DNA of 58,314 bases from Candidatus Neomicrothrix sp. UBA2517. Its GTDB lineage: Bacteria; Actinomycetota; Acidimicrobiia; Acidimicrobiales; UBA8592. Under the pieces are notes generated by a model that ran no database searches, was not told where the DNA came from, and saw only the letters and a program-made list of their open reading frames with translations. The stretch is from the NCBI GenBank assembly GCA_002341185.1, contig DDNP01000008.1:44223-102536 (forward strand), written 5' to 3'. How positions within the stretch are numbered: the stretch's first letter is position 1; each line of letters starts with the position of its first letter. This document shows, piece after piece, positions 16,684 to 23,948 of the stretch. The translations under genes and the position numbers were made by a program.

Positions 16684-17412
16684 ATGGCATCAGCAACACC
16701 AGAGAATCTTCAGATATTACTTCAGGTACAAGAAAAAGATACCCAAATTCTTGCCGCTCTTCACAAGATTAAAGAACTCGCTGAAAGAAAAGAAATCAAT
16801 GAAATTCAGAAAGAACTAGAAAAACTCAAAGAAACAATATCAACAAAAGAATCTGAAGTTCATGAAAATAACAGAACCCAAAAGAAATTTGAAGACGAAG
16901 TAGCAACGATCGAGGAAAGAACTGAAAAGCAAAAAGGGAAACTTTTTGGCGGAGAGGTTGTTGCAATCAAAGAACTTCAATCCCTTGAAGCAGATATTGA
17001 AAGCTTAAAAGAACGACAAATACTAATCGAGGACCAAATCATTGAGGTCATGGAACTCAACGAACCCATCCAAAACGAAATCCTAGATCTAGAGGAACAA
17101 TTAGCTAGACATGAAGAAACATTAGTAAAACTTACAAAGACACTTCAGGAAGCCATACAAAATATTGAAACCAGTATCGATCAGATCACATCAGAAAAGA
17201 AAAACCTTGTAGAGGGTGTACCAAATGAAATACTAGAAGGATACGAAAGCCTTCGCTCACGATCAGGTCATGTAGGGATCGCTAAACTGGTCAACCGAAC
17301 ATGTAACGGATGCAATCTGGACCTTCCCGCAGTGGAAGTAGACAGAATTAAGAAACTCCCTGAAGACATAATCATCAACTGCGAAGAATGCGGTTGCATT
17401 TTGGTTCGATAA
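16684..17412 (+). CDS. Coiled-coil protein with C4 zinc ribbon
   Basis: This 242-residue protein is mostly a long helical coiled coil (residues about 5-190, rich in Glu/Lys heptads). It ends in a zinc ribbon with Cys207, Cys210, Cys233 and Cys236 (CNGC...CEEC). This architecture is the conserved actinobacterial family (PF02591 type, CT398-like). In mycobacteria it is encoded next to the RNase H/acid phosphatase gene, and here it is followed two genes later by a histidine phosphatase. The molecular role is not established; nucleic acid or secretion roles have been suggested for relatives. Confidence 0.9.
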   Translation: MASATPENLQILLQVQEKDTQILAALHKIKELAERKEINEIQKELEKLKETISTKESEVHENNRTQKKFEDEVATIEERTEKQKGKLFGGEVVAIKELQSLEADIESLKERQILIEDQIIEVMELNEPIQNEILDLEEQLARHEETLVKLTKTLQEAIQNIETSIDQITSEKKNLVEGVPNEILEGYESLRSRSGHVGIAKLVNRTCNGCNLDLPAVEVDRIKKLPEDIIINCEECGCILVR

Positions 17413-17414
17413 CT

Positions 17415-17909
17415 ATGTTGCTATGGTTTGCAGGCCTATCTTTCGTCATTGTCGCTTCCGTATTCGCAAGCCCAGCTATTGATTACAGACTAGTCATCCT
17501 TGGGTCGGTTATTCCTGTAGTAGAGATGTTCTTTGGAGGCCCCTGGATTCTTCATTCACTCCTAGCTCCCGTTCTTATTATGGGATCAGTGATGATAATC
17601 TTTCGGGGGAAACGTCTGAAGCAGAGAAAATGGCTAGGGTTACCAATTGGAATGTTCATCTATCTATTCCTAGATCGAGCTTGGGCAAAAGTTAACTTGT
17701 TCTGGTGGCCGATATCTGGCTTAGAGATTAAAACGGGTGATACCCCAACATGGGAAGATCCAGTTCTGATCATACTGATGGAAGTAGTCGGCGCAGCTGC
17801 TGGTATATATGGAATCTTAAAATATAAAATTCATAAGAAGGACAACTTGAGGCTATTCACAAAATCGGGCCAAATACAGCGCCAAATTATGCGAAACCAA
17901 CGGGGCTAG
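17415..17909 (+). CDS. Membrane protein, possibly YdjM-like (membrane-bound metal-dependent hydrolase)
   Basis: This 164-residue protein has four to five hydrophobic segments. The spacing of GSVIPVVEM, a His in WILHSLLAPV, FLDRAW and FWWPISG recalls the YdjM/DUF457 membrane hydrolase family, in which Asp and His residues near the membrane are conserved. The assignment is tentative. I placed the start at ATG 17415, 2 bases after the zinc-ribbon stop codon; an upstream in-frame ATG at 17388 lies inside that gene. It sits 1 base before the histidine phosphatase, so the three genes form one operon. Confidence 0.78.
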   Translation: MLLWFAGLSFVIVASVFASPAIDYRLVILGSVIPVVEMFFGGPWILHSLLAPVLIMGSVMIIFRGKRLKQRKWLGLPIGMFIYLFLDRAWAKVNLFWWPISGLEIKTGDTPTWEDPVLIILMEVVGAAAGIYGILKYKIHKKDNLRLFTKSGQIQRQIMRNQRG

Positions 17910-17910
17910 G

Positions 17911-18486
17911 ATGACAAAAGTAACTCTACTCCGGCATGGCCAGACAGACTATAATGCGAAAGGCTTGCTACAAGGCAGAATAGATAATCCATTAAACGAT
18001 ACAGGGCTTCTCCAAGCACAAAGAGCCGCTGACACGATTGGTCCAGTTGATCAAATAATATCTAGTCCTCTCCAAAGAGCTATTCAAACTGCTAAAGCGT
18101 TTGATGCCGATACCCAAATAGACGAAAACTGGATAGAGCTAGATTACGGAGAATGGGATGGAGTGGCCCTGAAGTCAATTAAAGAAGAAACTTGGCAAGA
18201 GTGGAAGGCCGACCCATCTTTCAAACCTCCCAAAGGCGAATCGCTAGAAGAACTGGGGAAACGAGTCCGGCTATCTCTAAAAAATATAGAGAAGAGCACA
18301 GATCAACACCTGCTGATAGTGACTCACGTATCGCCGATCAAGGCTGCATTAGCATGGGCCTTAGATGTTAACGACTCAATATCCTGGCGGACAAGGCTTG
18401 ATACTGCCTCATTCACACAGATCAATTTAGATTCTGACACTCCAGTATTAACTAAATTTAACCACACAGCTGAGAACAGGAACTAA
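17911..18486 (+). CDS. Histidine phosphatase (phosphoglycerate mutase/CobC family)
   Basis: This 191-residue member of histidine phosphatase clade 1 has LLRHGQTDYN (Arg8, His9, with His9 the phospho-acceptor), PLQRA (Arg56), ELDYGEWDG (Glu77, proton donor) and VTHVSP (His139). Relatives are alpha-ribazole phosphatases, phosphoglycerate mutases and the C-terminal half of the actinobacterial RNase H/acid phosphatase fusion. Here the RNase H half is absent although the genomic neighbour (zinc-ribbon protein) is the same. It starts 1 base after the membrane protein gene. The physiological substrate is unknown. Confidence 0.93.
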   Translation: MTKVTLLRHGQTDYNAKGLLQGRIDNPLNDTGLLQAQRAADTIGPVDQIISSPLQRAIQTAKAFDADTQIDENWIELDYGEWDGVALKSIKEETWQEWKADPSFKPPKGESLEELGKRVRLSLKNIEKSTDQHLLIVTHVSPIKAALAWALDVNDSISWRTRLDTASFTQINLDSDTPVLTKFNHTAENRN

Positions 18487-18562
18487 CACCTCAAGCAATT
18501 GACACGTTTCATCACATCAGATCGTCTAATCTGAAAATAATTAATATCTTTCAGGGATTACT

Positions 18563-19327
18563 ATGACACATCGAACTATTGCATTATGCAGCACGAAATT
18601 CTTATTGAGTTCTCTTTCAGCATTGCTGCTACTGATTGGATGTAGCACAGAAGACATGGTCTTTGAACCAAGTCAACAGGCAATAGAGGAGGAAAGCTCT
18701 CAAGACGCACGACCTGCTGATGAATCAACGCCAGAAAATGATCAAGAAACACCCGTCTTTATCCCTCCAACTCCAGTCATTCCATCAATGCCTCCAGCAA
18801 GTAACGTTAAACTAGACGAACTCGACTGTGCGAATCCCAAACAGGAAATCAAATTCCACTGGGGTACCGACCTTGGAGATGGGTTTGAAAACTCAATTTA
18901 CGGACCTTATCTACTGAAGGATGCGCGTACAGGTGTCCATGCTGATTACGATCGGTTTGTTCTAGAGTTCGATACTGACCCAAATGAACCAGATGGATCA
19001 CCAGATAGCTTCCAGTTGTTCTGGGCTACAGACTCACCTACCTCAATGGGGAGCGGTGAACCCATACCCGTACTAGGAAATTATGCATTGGAAATATTTG
19101 TCCTAGGGTACGGATATGCCCGAAATGAATCGGCAGAGCCCTCTCAAGCTCCAAATCTCTTGTCACCAACTAGAACTGGGAACCTCAAACAAGCTATTTC
19201 CGATGGGGAGTTCGAAGGTGTTTTGCACTGGGTATTGGGGACAGAAGAAAAAACAGACTTCAGAGTTTTGTCCATTTCTAACCCCCCGCGTTTAGTTGTG
19301 GATGTCTGTAGATCATCTGTTGGTTAA
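18563..19327 (+). CDS. AMIN-like domain lipoprotein
   Basis: This 254-residue lipoprotein has a signal peptide and lipobox LLIGC (Cys27), followed by an acidic Pro/Glu-rich linker to about residue 80. The folded part (RFVLEFD... then NLLSPTRTGNLKQA... and FRVLSISNPPRLVVDVC) matches the AMIN-like beta-sandwich found in actinobacterial lipoproteins and related to the amidase N-terminal domain that localises to peptidoglycan. A role in envelope organisation is therefore plausible, but no enzyme domain is attached. The ATG follows CAGGGA at a good distance. It lies between the histidine phosphatase and an MFS transporter. Confidence 0.82.
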   Translation: MTHRTIALCSTKFLLSSLSALLLLIGCSTEDMVFEPSQQAIEEESSQDARPADESTPENDQETPVFIPPTPVIPSMPPASNVKLDELDCANPKQEIKFHWGTDLGDGFENSIYGPYLLKDARTGVHADYDRFVLEFDTDPNEPDGSPDSFQLFWATDSPTSMGSGEPIPVLGNYALEIFVLGYGYARNESAEPSQAPNLLSPTRTGNLKQAISDGEFEGVLHWVLGTEEKTDFRVLSISNPPRLVVDVCRSSVG

Positions 19328-19345
19328 AGTACCCGCCCGCACTGC

Positions 19346-20467
19346 ATGACTAAAGGGATCCGTAATTTCCCACTGTACATCGGAGGGTTTATGGGCCCTT
19401 TCGGCGCAACATTGGTCTTACCAATGTTCCCTGAATTACGAACAAGTTTCAATACTACAACTGAGGTAATCGGATGGACCTTCACAGCGTATCTCCTCCC
19501 ATTCGCTATCCTCCTCCTCGTCTCTGGAACATTAGGGGAAAGATGGGGGAGAAAAAGAACAGTTCGCGGCACATACTTGCTATATGCAATTGCTTCAGCA
19601 ATGTGTGCAATAGCCCCGAATCTCCAAATTTTTATTCTCGGTAGAAGCCTTCAGGGAATAGCAAATGCATTCATTACGCCACTATTACTATCAGGACTCG
19701 CAGAACGTAACCCTCAAGCAAAATTCGGAAGCAAAGTGGGAATCTATGCAAGTTTTCAAGCGCTCGGTATGGGAATGGCCCCCGTTCTCGGAGGCATTTC
19801 CGCAGACACAGAATGGAGAATGGCCTTTTGGGGCACAGTGCTTATCTCAGTACTTCTATCGATGTTCCCCCCTAATGGAGAACCGCGTCAGGTTACTAAT
19901 AAGCCAAATCTAAAGGACTTGCTAGAGCGAAGAATGATTATCATTGGGTCTGCAACTTTTCTAATAGCAGCAGGACCAATGGGAATGAATGTTTTGGTCG
20001 CAGTTATTGCTCGAGACGAATTTAATGTTTCCGGATCAAATGCTGGATTCATTCTGGTAGGGGGAGCTATTTCAAGTTTTATTCTTGGCCCTATCTGGGG
20101 TGGAAAAATAGACAAGCTCGGATTCCAAAGATCTTCAATCTATGCTGCAGTCTTTCTCGTCTTATTCTCTAGTCTTATCTCCTTGGCATCTGGCCCTATC
20201 TCTTTAGGGGTCCTATGGTTTCTAGCAGGAGGAGCTATCGGATGCATGTCAGTAGTGTTACAAGCATTAGGCGCAACCGCCCTACCAAACAATAGGGGAG
20301 GGTCGCTATCATTCGTCCTCTCATTTCGATTTCTAGGAGTAGCGCTTTGGCCGATAATCTGGATACCAATGATTGACCGGTCATTCGCTGGTGCCGTAAT
20401 AGCAGCATCATCGCTAGGGCTCGTAAGTGCATACTTACTTTCTAAACACAAAACATCAACTACATAA
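19346..20467 (+). CDS. MFS transporter
   Basis: This 373-residue major facilitator has about eleven to twelve hydrophobic helices. The loop 2-3 motif GERWGRKRTVRG (around residue 65) is the classic MFS motif A. GRSLQGIANAFITPLLLSG marks helices 4-5, and a partial repeat GKIDKLGFQRSS is in the second half. It resembles drug/metabolite exporters of the DHA type, but is slightly shorter than usual (about 400). The substrate is unknown. It is 18 bases after the AMIN-like lipoprotein and 13 bases before the alpha/beta hydrolase, so all three may be co-transcribed. Confidence 0.92.
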   Translation: MTKGIRNFPLYIGGFMGPFGATLVLPMFPELRTSFNTTTEVIGWTFTAYLLPFAILLLVSGTLGERWGRKRTVRGTYLLYAIASAMCAIAPNLQIFILGRSLQGIANAFITPLLLSGLAERNPQAKFGSKVGIYASFQALGMGMAPVLGGISADTEWRMAFWGTVLISVLLSMFPPNGEPRQVTNKPNLKDLLERRMIIIGSATFLIAAGPMGMNVLVAVIARDEFNVSGSNAGFILVGGAISSFILGPIWGGKIDKLGFQRSSIYAAVFLVLFSSLISLASGPISLGVLWFLAGGAIGCMSVVLQALGATALPNNRGGSLSFVLSFRFLGVALWPIIWIPMIDRSFAGAVIAASSLGLVSAYLLSKHKTSTT

Positions 20468-20480
20468 CTAAGGAAACTAT

Positions 20481-21197
20481 ATGGCGTTCTATGAAAAGGG
20501 TCTCACAAAAATATCGTACGATCGAGAAGGAGAGGGAGCACCAATCCTGCTTTTAGCCCCCGGAGGAATGCGCTCAGCGAATAACCTTTGGAACAACATG
20601 CCCTGGAATCCAAGAGAAAGACTCAGAAATGAATTTGAACTTATCGGCATGGACCAACGCAATGCAGGTTCATCAACAGGACCAATCACAAAAAACGATG
20701 ATTGGGGCACGTATAAAGAGGACCAAATTTCGCTCTTAGACCACCTAGAAATTGAATCCTGCCATCTCATCGGCATGTGTATCGGAGGTCCGTTCATTGC
20801 TAACCTTCTTAAAAGCAATCCCGAAAGATTCAAGTCAGCTGTCATGCTACAACCAGTGGGTATTGACCAGAATAAAGAAGCTTTTTTCGCAATGTTTGAT
20901 GACTGGGCTAAAGAGATAGTTGATGAAGAATCGGAACCTACCTCTAGGACACTAAATAAATTCAAACACAATATGTGGGATGGAAATTTCCTAATAACTG
21001 CGGATGAGGAAGAAGTGGCAAAGATTCAAACTCCGATCCTTATTTTGATGGGAGACGATCTTTACCACCCACAATCGACTTCGAGAAAAATAGCAACTCT
21101 TGCTCCAAATGCAACGCTTATAGAGAAGTGGAAAGACATAAAATATTTAGATACTGTAAATTCTTCAATTATTGAGTTTCTGAAACGGCACTCATAG
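20481..21197 (+). CDS. Alpha/beta hydrolase with Cys at the nucleophile position
   Basis: This 238-residue alpha/beta-hydrolase fold protein has LLLAPGGM (oxyanion strand), IGMDQRNAGSS and the nucleophile elbow IGMCIGG. Position 100 is Cys instead of the usual Ser. ILILMGDDLYHP supplies the acid (Asp193/194). The usual catalytic His just before the last helix is not obvious: the C-terminal stretch reads IEKWKDIKYLDTVN, and the nearest His is in LYHPQ. It may be a dienelactone-hydrolase-like Cys enzyme or a non-hydrolytic member. Its stop lies 13 bases from the 3' end of rnpB on the other strand. Confidence 0.87.
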   Translation: MAFYEKGLTKISYDREGEGAPILLLAPGGMRSANNLWNNMPWNPRERLRNEFELIGMDQRNAGSSTGPITKNDDWGTYKEDQISLLDHLEIESCHLIGMCIGGPFIANLLKSNPERFKSAVMLQPVGIDQNKEAFFAMFDDWAKEIVDEESEPTSRTLNKFKHNMWDGNFLITADEEEVAKIQTPILILMGDDLYHPQSTSRKIATLAPNATLIEKWKDIKYLDTVNSSIIEFLKRHS

Positions 21198-21210
21198 ATA
21201 GCTAGAAACA

Positions 21211-21578
21211 GGTGAGTTGGCCTATAGGCGGGGTTCTGTTCAGGAAACTGTTTCCAGTTATTCCATCAACGGTCATCCATCTTTGCGGTCCACCTGGGAA
21301 CTGTCACCATTTCTAGCAACTGGGATGAACGACCCGCGTTCCACACTTGACCTTGCTCCAAACGGAGGTTACCTAGCCATCTGGATCGCTCCAGATGCTG
21401 GTGCGCTCTTACCACACCGTTTCACCCTTACCTGTGCCATAAAGGCCATCGGCGGTTTACTTTCTGCTGCCCTTATCGATAGATCGCTCCATCCTGACTC
21501 TCGCCAGCGTTTTGTTCATAGGAGCCCCGACCTTCCTCAACACAACAAGTTGTGCTGCGACCATTCGGCCAACTCACC
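21211..21578 (-). ncRNA. rnpB: RNase P RNA, type A
   Basis: On the minus strand the 5' and 3' ends pair perfectly over 12 bases (P1: GGTGAGTTGGCC / GGCCAACTCACC). The universal core is present: GAGGAAGGTCGGGGCTCC near the 5' end (21521-21538), CCGCCGATGGCC, GGTAAGGGTGAAA and GTAAGAGCGCACC in the middle, GGAGCAAGGTCAAG, and ACAGAACCCCGCC near the 3' end (21219-21239). This arrangement is the ancestral type A ribozyme that matures tRNA 5' ends. Length is about 368. Relative to the E. coli RNA as I recall it, P4 carries two compensatory changes. No protein subunit gene is nearby. Confidence 0.96.
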
Positions 21579-21737
21579 ATACTTCAGTCTGACCATTAAA
21601 TCCCCAAAGTACAACCTAGAAATGCAAGTAGCCTGAACTTTAAAAATTGAAAGAAACTTCTTCCTCAAGTTATATCTTTCCGTTTAAAGTGCTACTTTTT
21701 AATTAACGCTTTGTTATAACACAGACTGGAGATTGAC

Positions 21738-22319
21738 ATGACTGTACCTGAAGATCTAACCATTGAAAATTTTGGACCGTTGCTTTCTATGGTAGGCACA
21801 TGGGAAGGACATAAAGGAATGGACTTTTCATATCACAATGAAGAAGCAGAAACTGGCCAAACAAGCTACTTCGAGCGAGTAACTTTTTCTACGTTCGGTC
21901 CAGTTGATAATGGGAATCAACACCTCTACGGACTAGATTACCGAATGGCTGCATGGCGCTCTGATGAATTAGATCAAGACCCATTCCACACAGAAGTTGG
22001 ATACTGGCTGTATGACCCTGCCGAAAAACAAATCATGAGGTGTTTCATGGTGCCTAGAGGAGCAGTTGTTATCGCCGGAGGGACATGTGAACCAGATGCG
22101 ACTAACTTCAGCATGGCTGCCGAGCTTGGTTCAACAAATTACGGAATTCTGGAAAATAAATACCTTTCACAAAATGCTTCAACTGTAGAGTACACACTCG
22201 AAATTACTCTAGGAGAAAACGAATGGTCCTATGAAGAAGATTCAGTCTTGAAGATGGCTGTGCAAGAAGAGCTGCTTCATCACACAGATGGCAATACGCT
22301 TACAAAAGTTTCTGATTAA
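21738..22319 (+). CDS. Nitrobindin-like heme-binding beta-barrel protein
   Basis: This 193-residue protein is of the FABP-like/nitrobindin (DUF1794, THAP4-type) family. The opening MVGTWEGHKG is the family signature. The middle HTEVGYWLYDPAEKQIM and ending LLHHTDGNTLTKV (the proximal heme-ligand His region) also match. Homologues bind ferric heme, isomerise peroxynitrite and may sense NO. GGAG lies 7 bases before the ATG, and TTATAAC about 20 bases upstream could be a -10 element for an almost leaderless transcript. It is divergent from rnpB and 58 bases before trpD-like. Confidence 0.88.
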   Translation: MTVPEDLTIENFGPLLSMVGTWEGHKGMDFSYHNEEAETGQTSYFERVTFSTFGPVDNGNQHLYGLDYRMAAWRSDELDQDPFHTEVGYWLYDPAEKQIMRCFMVPRGAVVIAGGTCEPDATNFSMAAELGSTNYGILENKYLSQNASTVEYTLEITLGENEWSYEEDSVLKMAVQEELLHHTDGNTLTKVSD

Positions 22320-22377
22320 TCAAAGAGCTTTCGATTAATCAACTAACTTAGGTAGCCATTAGCCTAAATTAGTACTC

Positions 22378-23430
22378 ATGTCTCTAGAATTTGAACTTCC
22401 GAATTTTGCATCGATTCTTGAAATGATTAAAGATCATCAGGACCTGGAAGTGGAGCATGCACAGCATGCCCTCACAAAAATACTTGAAGGCGGTGTCTCG
22501 GATGATGATCTGGAATCATTCTTGCTACTAATCGGTAGGAGAGGCGCAACGGATCTTGAAATAACCGGATTTGTCAAAGCTATGAGGTCTTCGTGCGTTC
22601 AGATTCATTGTCCGGAAGGAACAATAGATCTCGTTGGAGCAGGAGGATCCGCAATGGGGCAAAAAGCAGCACTTAACGTGTCAACGATAGCGTCGTTCGT
22701 TGCTGCAGGAGCTGGAGCTAATGTCTGCAAACATGGAAATCGAAAGGCTTCGTCAACTTCAGGCTCTTTTGACTTTCTAGATGAATTAGGAATTCCAGAG
22801 GAGCTAACGCCAGATCAGGTAGAGCGTTGTGTAAATGAAGTAGGTCTCGGTTTCGCTTTTGCTAGAATCTTTCATCCTGCAATGAAACATGCTGGACCAG
22901 TAAGAACAAAGTTAGGAAGACCTACTGTATTTAACATATTAGGCCCATTATCTCATCCCGCATTTCTTAAAAGGCAGGTCGTTGGTGTCCCTTCTTTAGA
23001 AACTGCAAAACAAATGGCAAATGTCCTGCAAAGCACTGGCACTGAACTAGGAATGGTTGTAACAGGACATAATGGGTTAGATGAATTCTCGACGACAGGG
23101 CCGAACTTAGTCCATATGGTTACACCAGAGAACATCGAAATGACTGAAATATCCCCTACAGATTTAGGGATCAAAGAAGTTGAACCAGAGCAAATCTTTG
23201 GAGGAAACCCACAAGAAAATGTGCAAATAGCCATTGAGGTTCTTAACGGAAATGAAGGACCTAAAAGTGATATTATCGTGTTAAATGCGGCAGCAGGCTT
23301 AGTTGTAGCTGGCATAGCGTCAGATTTAATTGATGGGATAGAAAGAGCCCGCTCCTCAATAGTCTCTGGGGCTGCGAAGTCTAAATTGTACGATTTGAAA
23401 AATTTTACGCAAGGCTTGGCGCCTAAATGA
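22378..23430 (+). CDS. trpD: Anthranilate phosphoribosyltransferase-like protein
   Basis: This 350-residue type III phosphoribosyltransferase (TrpD/thymidine-phosphorylase fold) would transfer phosphoribose from PRPP to anthranilate in tryptophan synthesis. KHGNRKASS (118-126), HPAMKHAGPVR, GRPTVFNILGPLSHPA and GLDEFSTTG (metal-binding Asp-Glu) all match TrpD. The PRPP loop normally reads GTGGD but here is GAGGS (87-91) followed by a slightly longer loop (AMGQKAALN). It may therefore be a TrpD paralogue with altered substrate use. No other trp gene is in the window. Its stop overlaps the small Cys-rich gene as ATGA. Confidence 0.85.
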   Translation: MSLEFELPNFASILEMIKDHQDLEVEHAQHALTKILEGGVSDDDLESFLLLIGRRGATDLEITGFVKAMRSSCVQIHCPEGTIDLVGAGGSAMGQKAALNVSTIASFVAAGAGANVCKHGNRKASSTSGSFDFLDELGIPEELTPDQVERCVNEVGLGFAFARIFHPAMKHAGPVRTKLGRPTVFNILGPLSHPAFLKRQVVGVPSLETAKQMANVLQSTGTELGMVVTGHNGLDEFSTTGPNLVHMVTPENIEMTEISPTDLGIKEVEPEQIFGGNPQENVQIAIEVLNGNEGPKSDIIVLNAAAGLVVAGIASDLIDGIERARSSIVSGAAKSKLYDLKNFTQGLAPK

Positions 23431-23636
23431 ATTCAAATAGTAGATATAGGTGCAATGCCTGCGGGAATTTAACACGGTTTGATGTAATTAAAATGCAACG
23501 AACATCTGAGTTTCACCATTTCACAACAGATGGGAAACTAACTATTGAGGAGAAGGAAGTTCTTGAGCAACAAATAGAGTCCATCCATTGTCGGTGGTGT
23601 GAAAGCGGAAGCGACATTGTCAAACTAGAAAATTAA
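23427..23636 (+). CDS. Small CxxC/CxxC zinc-ribbon-like protein
   Basis: This 69-residue protein has two Cys pairs, CNACGNLTRFDV near the N-terminus and CRWC near the C-terminus. They are separated by a region with FHHF and a Glu-rich helix. This is the pattern of a small zinc ribbon seen in many actinobacteria next to metabolic genes. The function is unknown. Its ATG overlaps the trpD stop (ATGA at 23427-23430), so it is translationally coupled and certainly expressed if trpD is. I favour a metal-binding structural or regulatory role, without proof. Confidence 0.8.
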   Translation: MNSNSRYRCNACGNLTRFDVIKMQRTSEFHHFTTDGKLTIEEKEVLEQQIESIHCRWCESGSDIVKLEN

Positions 23637-23694
23637 TTGAGCGACTAGCTAATACCAAAAAGAATTGTCATACTCACGAACTAGCTTTTATCGC

Positions 23695-23913
23695 ATGAAG
23701 AAAAGATATTTATCTATTGACTGTGAATTATGTCCTCTCGCCGATACGGACTCTTGTGATGACTGTTTAGTTACATTTATATGTGACCGAGACCCTAAAG
23801 AAGCAGTTATCGTCAGTCTGGACGAATGGAGATCTATGAAGTCAATGACCAAAGTAGGACTTCTTCCAGAGCTACGTAACCCTGTTATTAGTATTAGAAG
23901 CTCTGATCTATAG
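23695..23913 (+). CDS. Small Cys-rich actinobacterial protein
   Basis: This 72-residue protein opens with a Cys cluster, CELCPLADTDSCDDC, plus a further Cys in FICD. A hydrophobic-acidic region and the end of the chain (VGLLPELRNP) resemble a conserved actinobacterial family with unknown role, often encoded near RNA-modification genes. I chose ATG 23695; an in-frame TTG at 23665 would add ten residues without similarity to the family start. Four or five Cys suggest an Fe-S or zinc site. It lies between the zinc-ribbon protein and queG. Confidence 0.78.
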   Translation: MKKRYLSIDCELCPLADTDSCDDCLVTFICDRDPKEAVIVSLDEWRSMKSMTKVGLLPELRNPVISIRSSDL

Positions 23914-23948
23914 TTCCCATACCCTCAATAGTCTGCAATTATTATGAG

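Noticed and set aside
21217..21636. A 139-codon plus-strand frame
   Set aside because: It lies over the RNase P RNA gene on the minus strand, has no protein-like features and ignores the conserved RNA core. It is an accidental frame.
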